From positions 1-64,000 of the forward strand of contig SKCR01017970.1 in NCBI GenBank assembly GCA_019454045.1: a stretch of 64,000 bases of DNA, in the 5' to 3' direction. The position numbers and the translations under genes were made by a program. Position 1 is the first letter of the stretch; each line of letters starts with the position of its first letter. This DNA is from Zanthoxylum bungeanum. Taxonomy: Eukaryota > Streptophyta > Magnoliopsida > Sapindales > Rutaceae. The notes beneath the pieces were generated by a model. That model saw only the letters and a list, made by a program, of their open reading frames with translations, was not told where the DNA came from and made no database searches. This document shows positions 24,646 to 36,268 of the stretch, one piece after another.

Positions 24646-24905
24646 TGTGTGTTATTTAACGGGATCATATCCCACTAGGAAACTAGGTTTCCCGAGTACT
24701 CAATAGAGGGTTAGAGGCTCGCCGAAAAATAATGGGAGGCCAGTATTGAATTTGAAATTTCGTTCAAATACTTGGCTTTACGCGCTTTCAAATTATTTTC
24801 GTCAATAAATATTTATTAGTTGGACTAATATTTTATTATTTTTCTTGTAACAGTTAGACTGTACCCAAACATCGTTAATTGAATAGTTTGACTATTGCAA
24901 TTAAG
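24646..24905 (+). other. E3 residual leader with hairpins before gag
   Basis: 24646-24745 is the reverse complement of part of the E2 leader block (19745-19845). Three hairpins follow: 24814-24830 (TATTAGT-TGG-ACTAATA), 24850-24862 (ACAGT-TAG-ACTGT) and 24882-24896 (AATAGT-TTG-ACTATT). The last one ends 9 bases before the gag ATG at 24906. No primer site remains. Confidence 0.75.
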
Positions 24906-25743
24906 ATGACAGGAAAGTTGAGCATTATAGATATTATCATGGGCGACAATGTCTTTAATGGCGCGAGCTTTCAAGATTGGGATATGAATCTCAGGATTTT
25001 CCTGGGATCCGAGAAGTTGCTCTACACTATAGAGAGACCTTTTGGGCCTAAGCCTAGATCTGATCAGATAGTTGAGTTAGAGCTTTGGAAGACTCATAGA
25101 GATGACAACGTCACTGCTAAATCTATAATGCTTGCTGCTATGACTCAACAATTCCGTCGTCAGAACAAGGGATTGGATCCCTATAATATGATGGTGAAGT
25201 TGCATGATCTTCATCAATATAAACTTAGATCACAGAGATATGAGTTGCAGAAGAAGATCTTTCGCGCTCGTATGTCAGAGGGTATATCTGTAAGCACTAT
25301 ATGTCGCAGATGATTGCTGACATTGAGCAGCTGGGACATATAAGCATTGTCTTCGAGGCTGAGACTTTTATAGATTTGATCTTACAGTATCTGCCCGACA
25401 CTTGGAGTGGGTTCATCATGAACTACAATATGATGAACCAAGACCATACTCCTGGAGAGTTAATGTCCATACTGCGCGAAGCAGAAAAAGAGCTCCTAAA
25501 GGGCAAGAAGCGCGAGATGCACTTCGCTTCAACATCTCAGTCTCCCAAGGCTTGGCCTAAGGCAACTGGAGAAGAAAGGCAAGGCCAAATCGTCAAAACC
25601 TTTTGGGAAGGGCAAAGACAAATCCCAAGATATATGTCTGCAGTGCGGGAAGCGGGGTCACTAGAAGCGTGACTGTCGCGAGTACAAGGCACACATGAAG
25701 GAAATCAAAGCGGGCAAGGCACCGGCTTCAGGTATGTTTGTTA
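24906..25743 (+). pseudogene. E3 gag (capsid and nucleocapsid)
   Basis: The ATG at 24906 opens a gag typical of Copia (GDNVFNGASFQDWDMNLRIF, a UBN2-type capsid). The frame runs to a stop at 25311 and continues in another frame from 25301 to 25672. A zinc knuckle C-L-Q-C-x4-H-x4-C lies at about 25636-25674 but has a TAG codon right after its histidine. Gag would package the element RNA. Here a frameshift near 25290 and the stop in the knuckle prevent that. Confidence 0.85.
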
Positions 25744-25980
25744 TAGAAATAAACATGTCTACTACTAGTTTTAAAAATTAGATTTTTGATTCTGGTTGTG
25801 GTACTTATATATGTACTGATGTGCAGGATCTGCAAATTAGCAGGAGACTGGCCTCATGAGAGATTGACCTCCGCGTTGGAAATTGGCACGAGTCGCCATT
25901 TTTCCGTTGGCACTAATGTTTTGGAACTGCCCTCGGGGCATGTACTTAAACTTACAGACTGTTATTATGTACTTAGTTGA
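25744..25980 (+). pseudogene. E3 aspartic protease region
   Basis: Just after the nucleocapsid the frame reads FDSGCGTYICTDVQ (active-site D-S-G at 25788-25796), the Copia form of the retropepsin active site. The domain is followed by the short open frame to 25980. A frameshift within 25840-25860 separates the two halves. It would normally cleave the polyprotein. Confidence 0.75.
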
Positions 25981-27325
25981 CTAGGAATATTATTTCTATA
26001 TCTATGTTAGCCCAATGTGGGTATACTTTTGTATTTAGAAACACTGGGTGTTTTATGTATAATAATGATATGGAGATTTGCACTGCTGATGTAAATAATG
26101 GTCTTTATATTTTGAATATAAATCAATCTCAAACATATAATGTAACAAACAAAAGGCTTAAATTAAGTAACAAATATGAAACTTATATGTAGCATTATCG
26201 TCTGGGACACATTAACAAGACTCGCATATCCACACTTTCGAAGAGTGGGTACTTGGACGAATTTGATCCAAATTCATATGACGTCTGCGAATCTTGTTTA
26301 TGAGGAAAAATGCCTAAATCACCTTTTAGCGGTAAAGTTGCACGTGCCACCGAACTGTTAGCCCTCGTTCATAGTGACGTGTGTGGGCCCATGTCTAGCC
26401 AGGCTAGAGGTGGATATGAATACTTCGTAACCTTTACGGATTATGCATCGTGATATGGTTATGTGTATCGTATGAGACATAAGTCGGAAACCTTTGAGAA
26501 ATTCAAAGAGTTTCGACACGAAGTAGAAAAACAGACCGACAAAAGTATTAAGACATTACGGTCAGACCGTGGTGGAGAATACTTAAGCAATGCGTTTCTT
26601 GATTACTTGAAAGAATATGGTATTCTTTCACTGTGGACTCCTCCCGGAACACTGCAATTAAACGGTGTGTCTGAACGGAGAAACCGAACTTTGTTAGACA
26701 TGGTAAGGTCTATGATGAGTCGCACAGAGCTACCTATTTCCTTTTGGGGATATGCATTGAACAGTGCAATACTTATTTTGAATAAGGTTCCGTCAAAGTC
26801 AGTTCAACAGACACCATATGAAATATAGACAGGAAAGAAATCGGGTTTCTCATTTCTGAAGATTTGGGGATGTTGGTCATACGTCAAACGTTTGGAAGGT
26901 ACCAAACTTGAACCCAAATCGGATAAATGCCTATTTGTAGGATATCCTAGGGAAACCAAAGGATATTACTTCTATAACCCAAGAGAGAACAAAGTATTTG
27001 TTGCTCTACATGCGGTTTTCCTTGAGAAGGAATTCCTAAATGCAGTGGTTAGTGGGAGGAAAGTAGAACTCGATGAAAATCAGAGTGACACTGTTCCTGG
27101 AAAAAAATCCTTAACGGAAAATGAACAGTCCATCATGGATAAGACTGTAACACAATCTTCGAATACACAAGAACCACGTAGGTCGGAGAGAGTCAGAAAA
27201 CAACCTGAGAGGTATGGGTTTTTGATCTCACCTCATGTGGATATCAATCTCATTGAGGATAACGAGCTGACTACGTATGAGGAAGCAATACAAGATATCG
27301 ATTTGCTTTATGGCAAGAGGTCATG
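25977..27325 (+). pseudogene. E3 integrase
   Basis: Pieces in order: GAG-pre-integrase segment with H-x-H/C-x2-C zinc site (about 26180-26330, frame disrupted), the core with the first Asp in HSDVCGPM (about 26370), the second in RSDRGGEYL (about 26560) and the Glu in GVSERRNRT (about 26675), then the C-terminal part 26892-27325. The catalytic D,D-35-E residues are all visible. Several stops (for example 26193, 26362, 26453, 26826) break the frame. In life it joins the cDNA to the chromosome. Confidence 0.85.
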
Positions 27326-28018
27326 AAGTCCGAAATGGATTCCATGTACACCAACCAAGTTTGGACACTGGTTGATGCACCCGAAGGCGTAAAGCCTATT
27401 GGTTACAAATGGGTCTTCAAGAAGAAGACTGACATGGATGGCAACATACAGACGTACAAAGTTAGGTTTGTAGCGAAAGGGTATCATCAAAGACATGGTG
27501 TCGATTACGATGAAACTCTTTCACCAGTTGCCATGATAAAATCCATTCGGATAATGCTTGCTATAGCTGCATATTTCGATTACGAGATATGGCAGATGGA
27601 CGTCAAAACCGCTTTCCTTAACGAAAACGTTTTGGAGGATGTTTATATGCAACAGCCTAACGGTTTTGTCGTACCTGGACTTGCAAACAAGGTTTGTAAG
27701 TTAAATCGATCTATTTATGGATTGAAGCAAGCATCGCATTCTTGGAACCAATGTTTTGATGAGATCATAACAGAATATGATTTCGTTAAAAACGAGGATG
27801 ATCCTTGTGTATATAAGAAGGTTAGTGGGAGTGCACTGATATTCATTATCATTTACGTTGATGATGTATTGCTTATTGGCAATGATATTCCCATGCTACA
27901 ATCGGTGAAAGCTTGGCTTTCATTGAAATTCTCCATGAAGGATCTGGGAGAAGTAGCCTTTATTATAGGAATAAAGATCTACCGGGATAGATCTAGAAAG
28001 CTGTGTGGACTCTCCTAG
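27323..28018 (+). pseudogene. E3 reverse transcriptase
   Basis: A 231-codon open frame covers most of the Copia RT: GYKWVFKKKTD, VDYDETLSPVA, QMDVKTAFLN, the catalytic box YVDD at 27854-27865, GNDIP, and FSMKDLGE. It ends at a TAG at 28016 where related elements continue toward RNase H, so the protein is truncated. This is the best-preserved polymerase of the family A copies here. The sequence signature is Angela/BARE-like (knowledge of the family; no search was run). Confidence 0.9.
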
Positions 28019-28840
28019 AGCACGTACATTGATAAAGTGTTGAAGAGATTCAACATGGATCAGTCCAAGAGAGGACTATTGCCAGTGTCACATGGCGTCA
28101 CTCTATCTAAGGATATGTGTCCTAAAACTTAAAATGCGAGAGGCAATATGAGTCGGATCCCGTTCGCCTCGGTAGTCGGATCGATCATGTATGCCATGAT
28201 ATGTACGTGACCTGATGTCTCGTATACTTTGAGCATGTGTAGTCGCTATCAGGCCGATCCTGGTGATGGTCACTGGATGGCGGTTTAGAATATCCTCAAG
28301 TATCTTAAAGGAACTAAGGATGCTTTCTTAATCTATGGAGATGGAGAACTTGAGGTAACTGGGTATACCGATGCAAGTTTCCAAATCGATAAAGACGACT
28401 GTAAGTCACAATCCAGGTACATATTTTGTTTGAACAACGGATCAGTAAGCTGGAAATCTTCCAAGCAATAGACTGTTGCCGATTCAACAACAGAAGCGGA
28501 GTACATTGCAGCAGCTGAAGCAGCAAAAGAGGCAGTTTGGATCCGTAAATTCCTAATTGGATTAGGAGTAGTTCCGTTAGCAGCTGAGCCTGTTCCATTG
28601 TATTGTGACAATAACAGGGCTATAGCGCCCGCTAAGGAACCGCGGTCTCATCAACGATCCAAGCATGTTCTTCGACGTTTCTATCTGATTCGTGAGATCA
28701 TACATCGTGGAGATGTGAAGATCGATAAGGTCGCATCAGAGGACAACATTGCAGATCCGCTGACGAAAGTTATTCCTCAGCAAAAGTTTGAGCGACATGT
28801 ACATAGTTCAGGTGTTATATGCTTGAGTGACTGGCTATAG
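28019..28840 (+). pseudogene. E3 RNase H
   Basis: In frame pieces after the RT stop show TDASFQIDKDDCKS (strand 1 Asp), STTEAEYIAAAEAAKEAVW (Glu motif), CDNNRAIAPAKEPRSHQRSKH (Asp) and the tail KVASEDNIADPLTKVIPQ, ending at the stop 28838-28840. Stops in the first half break it. It would remove the RNA strand during cDNA synthesis. Confidence 0.85.
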
Positions 28841-28854
28841 GCCAAGTGGGAGAT
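28840..28854 (+). promoter_or_regulatory. E3 polypurine tract
   Basis: ggccaagtgggagat directly precedes the 3' LTR start TGTTGG at 28855. The complement of the same sequence is found next to the E1 and E2 3' LTRs. Confidence 0.88.
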
Positions 28855-30742
28855 TGTTGGACAATTATGACCCATAGCGTCACTATTTGTAAAAGACATT
28901 GTGGTTTTTGTACAAATTAACTATGTGACAATAGAAATTGCATTTTATCATTTTGTAATTTGATTACTTAAATATATAAATGATAAAAGTTCTTATGATT
29001 AGTTCCAGATTATAAGATATGAGACAATATCAATCCATAAAGGCTTAATCATTAAATATCCCTAGTCGTAGTATTATCGAGACTGGACATCTATAATGCG
29101 GAATAGACTAGTATTGCATTTGTGCGTGTTATGGAAGCGTAACAGCATAGTTCTCATATATTTAAGTATTGGATACTTATGCAAGTGTGATAGGAGGTTG
29201 TGTTTACCAATGGTACGGAAACAGCTTCGCTCTCGATAGACCCCTCGGAATCCCATTGGTAGTATGGTTATGTGTCTATGGGAATCCGAATCAGGGTAGG
29301 TGTATTTGGTCTTAACCTGAGACTTACATTGTTAGTACTTCCGACAATCAATACGCTTTGGTTTTGGTCGTCCGGGAATTTAACAGGTTCTGTGTACGCC
29401 TCTTCTGGGTTTATTGAGAATCGTAGTGTATTGGGTGTGATATCAAGACGGAAATATCACTTTAGTCATATGGAGATGATGATCACGCAGGGATACAAAA
29501 CCGGTACTCTAATGTGTTGCAACCATCGGGATAATATGACAAGGTCATGATTATCCTATTAAAGAGACTAGTTGCTTATGATCCGATATATGCTTCGTAC
29601 GGGGCAGACATTATTCCAGCCCCATGCTTTGCATGTGACATCCGATACTGGATCGCAATACGCAATACTACGTATACTACGCCTGAAATAGATTATATAT
29701 TCATTTAAGAATATTTCTGGAGAATTGGGTAGGCACGGTGCTTTGATAGAAGCCAACCATGTCTCGTAAATCGATAAAATTGTGGTACGAGGTACGCACG
29801 TGTTTGGATAGTCCGAAGATCGGATTTAGTTCCAAAATATCCAGGGATCTCATGGGTCGCTTCCCGAAGATTCACCGATGACATATGATTCGAACATAAT
29901 TAATCTAGGATTAATTGCGGAGAGATTTTATCTGGGATAAAATACTATTTGAAGAGAGAGAACGATTAATTGGAATTAATGGATAAAATAATATATTCAA
30001 TATATTAAATGAAATTAGATTTCATAACGGAAGAACGAATTAATTTAGAATTAATTCGCAAGCGACGTGAATAGTAATTTTGCTAGGCATAATTATTTAA
30101 TTAAATTGATTTAATTACGTTGCAACGGAAAATTCGTTAATTCAGAATTAATGAACCCGAGCCCGAGAGTGTTTGCGGGCCCACTCGGATTTTGAATTCA
30201 AGTGGGGCCCACAAGTCACATCACTAGTCAATCATTTACCTTTATGGTGATGGAAGTTAGTGTAGGAATTGATGGAAACTTGTTTTACACTCAAGTAGAT
30301 AAGGTGATGGACTTTTACCAATTATTAGATTTTGGTATATCATTTGATTTTTTGAATATCAAATAAACAAGTCAACAAAATCACTTCACCTTGCTCTCTC
30401 TCTTTCACGCCCAAACCACCAAACTCTCTCCCTATTTTGGCTTGGCCGAATTCATCAGAAGAGAATGAAGAATTGTTGCAATTTTTCTAAGTGCTAGCAC
30501 ACCACAAGAATCATATAAGGTGATAGGGAAATCAATCCCAAGAGCTTGGAATCTCAAATCTCAAAGCTTGGAGCTTGGATTCATCATTCATAGAGGAGCT
30601 TGGAGGAACTTCTCAAAGCAAATTTTTTGTTCTACACACATCCTACATCTGATCGTTGTAAGTATATTTCTGTTATACTTCTTCTTATATTCACATGATT
30701 TTATGCTTAAATTGATCTTGGGATGACCTTAGAAACCCAACA
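28855..30742 (+). repeat. E3 3' LTR
   Basis: 1888 bp, TGTTGGACAATTATGACCC to GAAACCCAACA. It is followed by the AGGTA duplication at 30743-30747. The region 29900-30210 carries hairpins such as ATTTTATC-TGG-GATAAAAT. This intact LTR shows what the 5' copy has lost. Confidence 0.93.
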
Positions 30743-30848
30743 AGGTAAGCTTTGACACCTTGCATCATCCCGATATCATTCCCAATGATAAGGATGGCAT
30801 CAACATAGAGAAATAAAAATACCACCATACTCCCACTGGCATTCGGGT
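30743..30848 (-). pseudogene. E0 RT palm fragment
   Basis: The minus strand encodes ASGSMVVFLFLYVDAILIIG and then NDIGMMQGVKAYL, a Copia RT palm in which the second Asp of YVDD is Ala. Joining it to 14454 (removing E3 and one AGGTA) keeps the frame into YKDFSMKDLGEAS. Homology stops at about 30848, where a gypsy-type LTR fragment begins. Confidence 0.85.
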
Positions 30849-31603
30849 TTTATCTTCTTATTTCTTTTTTAGAACTCTAATGATTTCCATTAGATTCATG
30901 AATTGTTTATCATTGATTTTATCTTTTATCATGAATTAACTCCTTAATTCTGGAGAATGATGTAATCTATGTTTGAACCTTGTACTTGTTTGTCAATTTT
31001 GTTATGAAGTTTTATTGATTTATTTATATTCTTTTGAGTTTAATGCTTCTTGATTGTTGGCCACAATTTGAGATGATGAATGTTTAGAATCTATCACTCG
31101 AGAGAGGGGATTTTGAATAGATCTAGAGAATATAGCCTAGGATTTTATAGAGTTCGAGAGAATCTGTAGTCCTTTGAAGTCGTTAATATAGAATCACAAA
31201 GCGTAATGAGTTGTTAACTATTGGATTTTTATAGAGATATCGAAGTCTATAGTTGATGATCTTTTCACTCGGCACTCGAGAGAGGGAGTGGATATTTTAG
31301 GAGTATTGACTTATAAACAATATAACTGAACATGGATTAATTGACATGACAAATGCATAGGCGACAACTAGGTGAAATCAGGATCCAGAATCTCTATCGT
31401 ATTAGTTCCTCCTATTTTATTGCTTTTATATTTTATTTATTTATTTAAAATCTTTATTATTTGTTTTCTAAATAAAGTTAGGATTATCAATTGTAGTACT
31501 TAGTGCGAGTTAAGGCAATCCCTGTGGGTTCGACACTCTTTCACCGATTTATACTAAAACTTGACACCGTACACTTGCGGTACGATATAAAAATATCACA
31601 ACA
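30849..31603 (+). mobile_element. Gypsy LTR fragment (3' portion)
   Basis: It has the character of an Athila/Tat-type LTR end: repeated actcgagagaggg words (31098, 31272), an AT-rich stretch, then gtgggttcgacactctt near 31523 and a terminus in CACAACA at about 31603. The general architecture matches the Athila LTR end at 42880-42945, but the sequence is different. There is no primer site after it, so it is a truncated or solo remnant. The exact left boundary is uncertain. Confidence 0.55.
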
Positions 31604-32448
31604 TGGCCCATCAGCACTTAGAAGCCTTTGGCCCAATCGTCATAAAATACATTCTTGTCCCAGTTTAAATGGCCCAACAAGCCCATATCCCATGACAAAT
31701 GGTCCAAATGGATCCAAACGACGATGTTCCCAAAGACAAGCATAAAAGAAATATAATGCAAACATAAAGTAATAATTTCTACATAATGGCCCATCAACAT
31801 TTCAGAAGCTTTGGGCCTAATAGTTATAAGGTACGAACTTGCCCCAGTTTAAATGGCCCAGTAAGTCCGCATTTCTGACAATAATCCAACTGCATCTAAA
31901 TAATGATGGTCCACAAGCACATACTCAAGGAAATAATTGTTACTTTAACCATACAACCCCGGTCTATGGGTGGGTTCGCAAGAGTGTAGACAAAGGCTCT
32001 CACTGGCGAAGGATGGCCCACAACTAGGTCTCCCCAATCAAGGGTTCGAGCGACCAAGTGAGTGCACCTTTTTTTATACACTAAAGTACGTGCCAATGAG
32101 CTATGGTGTGTGACTGACTGTCAAATGGATTTCCCGTTGTAGATTCCCCAGAGGGAGGGTGGAGCGAGGCTCTCTTAAATACCCTAGCCTCTTGGGCTCT
32201 TATCACTTGGTGATAGGAATAGACAACGAGTCCCCAAATTAGTCCATCACAATAGGCTACGAGTAGATGGCCATATAGGTGCCTTCACAGATTTTCCTTC
32301 TAGGAAGGTAGTGAATGAAGAAAGATACCAAACCATTACCTAGCCTCAAAATGCCCTTGATTAAACCCCCATTTTATCCACTATAGACATGGTCAATTAG
32401 AACATAAATCCAAACATTACAAGACAATATTTCGGGGTCGATTCTCTA
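31604..32448 (-). other. Ogre-like element leader (truncated)
   Basis: Sequence downstream (on the minus strand) of the primer site at 32449-32466, therefore the leader of that element, cut off at 31604. It contains a diverged direct repeat: 31601-31745 and 31787-31935 share atggcccatca, gaagc.ttggg and ccagtttaaatggccca at the same spacing (offset about 187 bp). No gene is evident. Confidence 0.55.
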
Positions 32449-32466
32449 TCCCCAGTGGAGTCGCCA
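32449..32466 (-). promoter_or_regulatory. Ogre-like primer-binding site
   Basis: The minus strand reads TGGCGACTCCACTGGGGA three bases after the LTR terminus CCCACA. From memory this is the primer-site type of Ogre/Tat elements, assigned to tRNA-Arg; the tRNA was not verified. Confidence 0.75.
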
Positions 32467-33048
32467 GACTGTGGGACAACATGAACTGGACGACGCATGC
32501 TGTTCTAGGCTAGCGGCCTAGTCTGGAGTACGAAGTAGCCACGGGGGACTAAACCGGAGAAATAATGGAGTCGCCACCCGGTGTGAACCGGGAAAATGGG
32601 ATTTAAGGCCGCACTCACCCCTCGCAAGGGAAGACCTCAAACCGTTGGGGTCGGAATGGTCCCTTACTTATGTCACTTGTAATGAAAGGATTTGTGCAAT
32701 AATTTAATCAAGCTTAAGTAACACTTATTTCCAAGAGTATCATACTTCTAAGTTCTCATGCATACATCAACAAGTTCATCTAAATTTACATGTAACACAT
32801 ATCCGAATTTGCATACAGCCTATTTGCATGTAATCTATGTCTCAATTTGCATATATAAAGATTAACATACGTCAAGCATACAAGTTAATAAACACATTAT
32901 ACTCATACATGTGGGTAATACAGATGAACGACACCTACACAATCTTGCATAATGTATAGAAACAATCAGGTTAATCATACGAAGGAATAGCTACTAGGGA
33001 TAATTAAGTGCGAAATCTGATGAGAATAACTAAGTTCAGTGGGTGCGC

Positions 33049-33360
33049 GTTCGCGTAGCGTTCGAGAACGCGTTCGAACGGTAAACAGAAGGTTCGCGTT
33101 CGTATAGCATTCGAGAACGCGTTCGAAAGGAACCAGACCTGATGCATGAAACACTAAGAAGATGCGTCCGCGTTCACGTAGCATTTGATAACGCGTTCGA
33201 ATTGTTAACAGAAGGTTCACGTTCGTGTGGCGTTCAAGAACGCATTCGAACGGAACCAGACCTGATACATGAAACACTGAGAAAATGCGTCCGCGTTCGC
33301 GTAGCGTTCGAGGACGCGTTCGAACGGTAAACATAAGGTTCACGTTCGTGTGACGTTCAA
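33049..33360. repeat. GC-rich palindromic tandem repeat, about 122 bp x 2.5
   Basis: Units start at about 33049, 33170 and 33292. Each contains variants of the self-complementary core acgcgttcgaacg next to gcgttcgcgtagcgttcg. Related ttcgaacg words recur near the LTR start at 36030-36095. CpG density is far above that of the surrounding DNA. The open frames through it are by-products of the repeat. Confidence 0.8.
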
Positions 33361-33394
33361 CACATTCATAGACTAACAAATCCACCATGTGGGA

Positions 33395-34772
33395 CCTCAC
33401 GTATCTTATTGAACTCATCTCACATCCAATCGAATATACACCAACCGGCGCGGAAAAGCATCGTGGTAAAGGATTTTAACCCCTCCAAATATGGGACCTT
33501 TAATTCGACTTACTAAGCCCATGCGCTCGATCGCGTCATGCATACAAAAATAAAGATAATAACATGAAACTTGGTATGCCCGATTGAACATATCTTACAT
33601 CCAATCGAATACACATCAACCGGCGCGGCAAAGCATCATGGTAAAGATTTTTAACCCCTCCAAATAGGGGACCTTTAATCCGACTTACTAATCCCATGCA
33701 CTCGATCGCGTCATGCATACAAAAATAAAGACAATAATATCAAACTTAGTATGCTCGATCGAACATATCTTACATCCAACCGAACACACATCAACCGGCG
33801 CGGCAAAGCATCGTGGTAAAGGATTTTAACCCCTCCAAATAGGGGACCTTTAATCCGACTTACTAAGCCCATGCACTCGATCGCGTCATGCATACAAAAA
33901 TAAAGACAATAATATCAAACTTAGTATGCCTGATTGAACATATCTTACATCCAACCGAACACACATCAACCGGTGTGGCAAAGCATCGTGGTAAAGGATT
34001 TTTAACCCCTCCAAATAGGGGACCTTTAATCTGACTTACTAAGCCCATGCACTCGATCGTTTCATGCATAGAAAAATAAAGATAATAACATCAAACTTGG
34101 TATGCCCGATTGAACATATCTTACATCCAATCGAACACACATCAACCGGCGCGGCAAAGCATCATGGTAAAGGATTTTTAACCCCTCCAAATAGGGGACC
34201 TTTAATCCGACTTACTAATCCCATGCACTCGATCGCGTCATGCATACAAAAATAAAGACAATAATATCAAACTTAGTATGCTCGATCGAACATATCTTAC
34301 ATCCAACCGAACACACATCAACCGGCGTGGCAAAGCATCGTGGTAAAGGATTTTAACCCCTCCAAATAGGGGACCTTTAATCCGACTTACTAAGCCCATG
34401 CACTCGATCGCGTCATGCATACAAAAATAAAGACAATAATATCAAACTTAGTATGCCTGATTGAACATATCTTACATCCAACCGAACACACATCAACCGG
34501 CGCGGCAAAGCATCGTGGTAAAGGATTTTTAACCCCTCCAAATAGGGGACCTTTAATCCGACTTACTAAGCCCATGCACTCGATCGCGTCATGCATACAA
34601 AAATAAAGACAATAATATCAAACTTAGTTTGCCCGATTGAACATATCTTACATCCAACCGAACACACATCAACCGGCGCGGCAAAGCATCGTGGTAAAGG
34701 ATTTTAACCCCTCCAAATAGGGGACCTTTAATCCGACTTACTAAGCCCATGCACTCGATTGCGTCATGCATA
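33395..34772. repeat. 175-bp satellite-like tandem array, 8 units
   Basis: The anchor catacaaaaataaag (or its variants) occurs at 33541, 33716, 33891, 34067, 34243, 34418, 34594 and 34769, so units are 175 or 176 bp. Units are very similar, with substitutions at a few fixed sites. Some variants recur in alternating units (for example ctcgatcgaac versus ctgattgaac), suggesting higher-order duplication of two-unit blocks. Each unit contains a small inverted repeat, aacccctccaaatagggg. Short plus and minus open frames here are repeat artefacts. Confidence 0.92.
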
Positions 34773-36268
34773 AACAAGTAACATGCGGAATTCAAATGAC
34801 GAAAAATAAATAAATCAAAACAATATAAAACAAAAGAAGATGTCGTTTACTCAAGCGGTACGTGGAGTTGTATCCCGAGTACAAATCATACTACCGTCCA
34901 TTCGGAATTTGCTATGAAATTTATGTCCGGGTTTCCATCCGATATATCGCGAGAGTTGACACATCTTTCATTTTATTCCAAGGCCACAACATACAATATT
35001 TCGTAATACATGCATATTTATCTACTAATGGGCCACAACATGCATTTTAACATAACAATCATGCGAACAATACTCAATAAATAATAAAAATAAAACAGAA
35101 AACGAATGTGGAAAATACCCTCAGGTCTAACCTTTTTTGCCGACTTTCGGACTTGCGTTTCACGGAGATCGGAATGGTAAAGCTCCTCAACTTCTCCGGT
35201 TCACTGGTTTAGCGTCTTAGCTCACTGTTTTGCTGTTTTACTTGCTGTTCGGCCTCCATTTTGCTGCTGTTTCCTATGTATTTTCTGCTCACTGTTCAGG
35301 TCACTGTTTTGATGTTTCAACGGACTGTTTTGAGTGTTTTTTGTGGGATTTAAGTGCAGTTTTTATGTTACTATATTTTATGGACTGTTTTGGGTGTTTT
35401 TGGGGCTTTATTTGCGTGTCCTAAGGCTGTGGTATGGGGCTGTGTATTCGTCTATGGAGGGACTTGGAGGAGGGGTGGTTGTTTCGGTTATTGAATGAGG
35501 TATATGAGAGAAATTATTTTACTTCTTATGCTATTACTGTGAATGATATTGTGTGAAGGTGATGGGAAATTCTTTGCTTCTTTTCTTCTTATGATGGGCG
35601 TGAACTATATGTGTATGAGCTAGGGGAGTCATGTCTTGGTTATGGGTTTTTTATATAGAGAATGGCTAGGGCTACTCCTTGTTTCACAAGGAAGGGATTG
35701 GATTTTGTGTTGAACAAGGAAAGTCAAAGATTGAGGGGGAAAAATTGGTTTAGATTAGGAAGTCAATATCTTTAAATTGGTTATGAGTGATTTAATTAGG
35801 CACGACATCTTTTTTTTAATTTAGTATATGATTTTGCTTAGTTAGGAAGTTAATATATTTGATTTATCTAAATTAGGTATGATTATATTTTATGTTTTAT
35901 TTAATTGGTAAATGGTTTAATTATTTAATTTATTCAATGTTTAATTTAATTAATATTTGATTTAATTTGGGTGTAATTTAAGGGCCTTGGGCGTGTGGGC
36001 ATAGCAGCAAAACCAGAAATACCGACACCGTTCGAACGCCTCTTAGAACGATGCACGAACGCCCGCAATCTGTTTGACGTTCGAACGTGGTAACGAACGC
36101 AGCACGAACAAAAATAGTGAACTTGTGAAATGAACTTGACGACATACTTATTCCAAATTTCCCCTTCTGACGTCCGTTTCCCGCAATATCCTTAACTTAA
36201 AAAAGGTAGTGCCTCCAACTGAGACTCATCATCGAGTTTCACATGCAAAAATGCAATGCCTACACCTA

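Larger units (their letters stand above)
14455..30742 (+). mobile_element. E3: Copia LTR retrotransposon, family A, hosting E2
   Basis: A plus-strand element with TGTTGG...CCAACA ends and a perfect duplication AGGTA (14450-14454 and 30743-30747). Without the nested E2 it is about 7.5 kb. The 5' LTR is split into 14455-14628 and 23421-24645 and has lost its last ~515 bp together with the primer site and part of the leader. Internally gag, protease, integrase, RT and RNase H are all recognisable (24906-28840), each with a few stops or frameshifts. The 3' LTR is 28855-30742. The RT box KKVSGSAL...YVDD...GNDIP and FSMKDLGE is typical of Angela/BARE-like Copia (family knowledge). It cannot transpose in this state. 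Confidence 0.92.
32470..36264 (-). mobile_element. Ogre-like 5' LTR with internal tandem repeats
   Basis: A 3795-bp LTR on the minus strand, from TGTAGGCATTGC at 36264 to GTCCCACA at 32470, followed by a primer site. Its right edge falls exactly where the Tat integrase reading frame breaks (after the KLG codons), so it probably inserted there. Its 3' partner and most of the internal region are missing. It holds two tandem arrays (33049-33360 and 33395-34772) and a T-rich, ctgttt-rich stretch at 35215-35400. Size and arrays fit Ogre/Tat LTRs. Confidence 0.7.

Noticed and set aside
24906..28840. Endogenous pararetrovirus (caulimovirus-like) insertion
   Set aside because: Domain order gag-PR-INT-RT-RH, LTRs and target duplication show a Copia retrotransposon; no movement-protein or coat signature.
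33395..34772. CRISPR-like array
   Set aside because: Units are contiguous 175-bp repeats without unique spacers, in a plant retrotransposon.
33536..34795. Series of nearly identical 60-70 residue open frames on both strands
   Set aside because: They repeat with the 175-bp tandem unit and exist only because the unit lacks stops in some frames.
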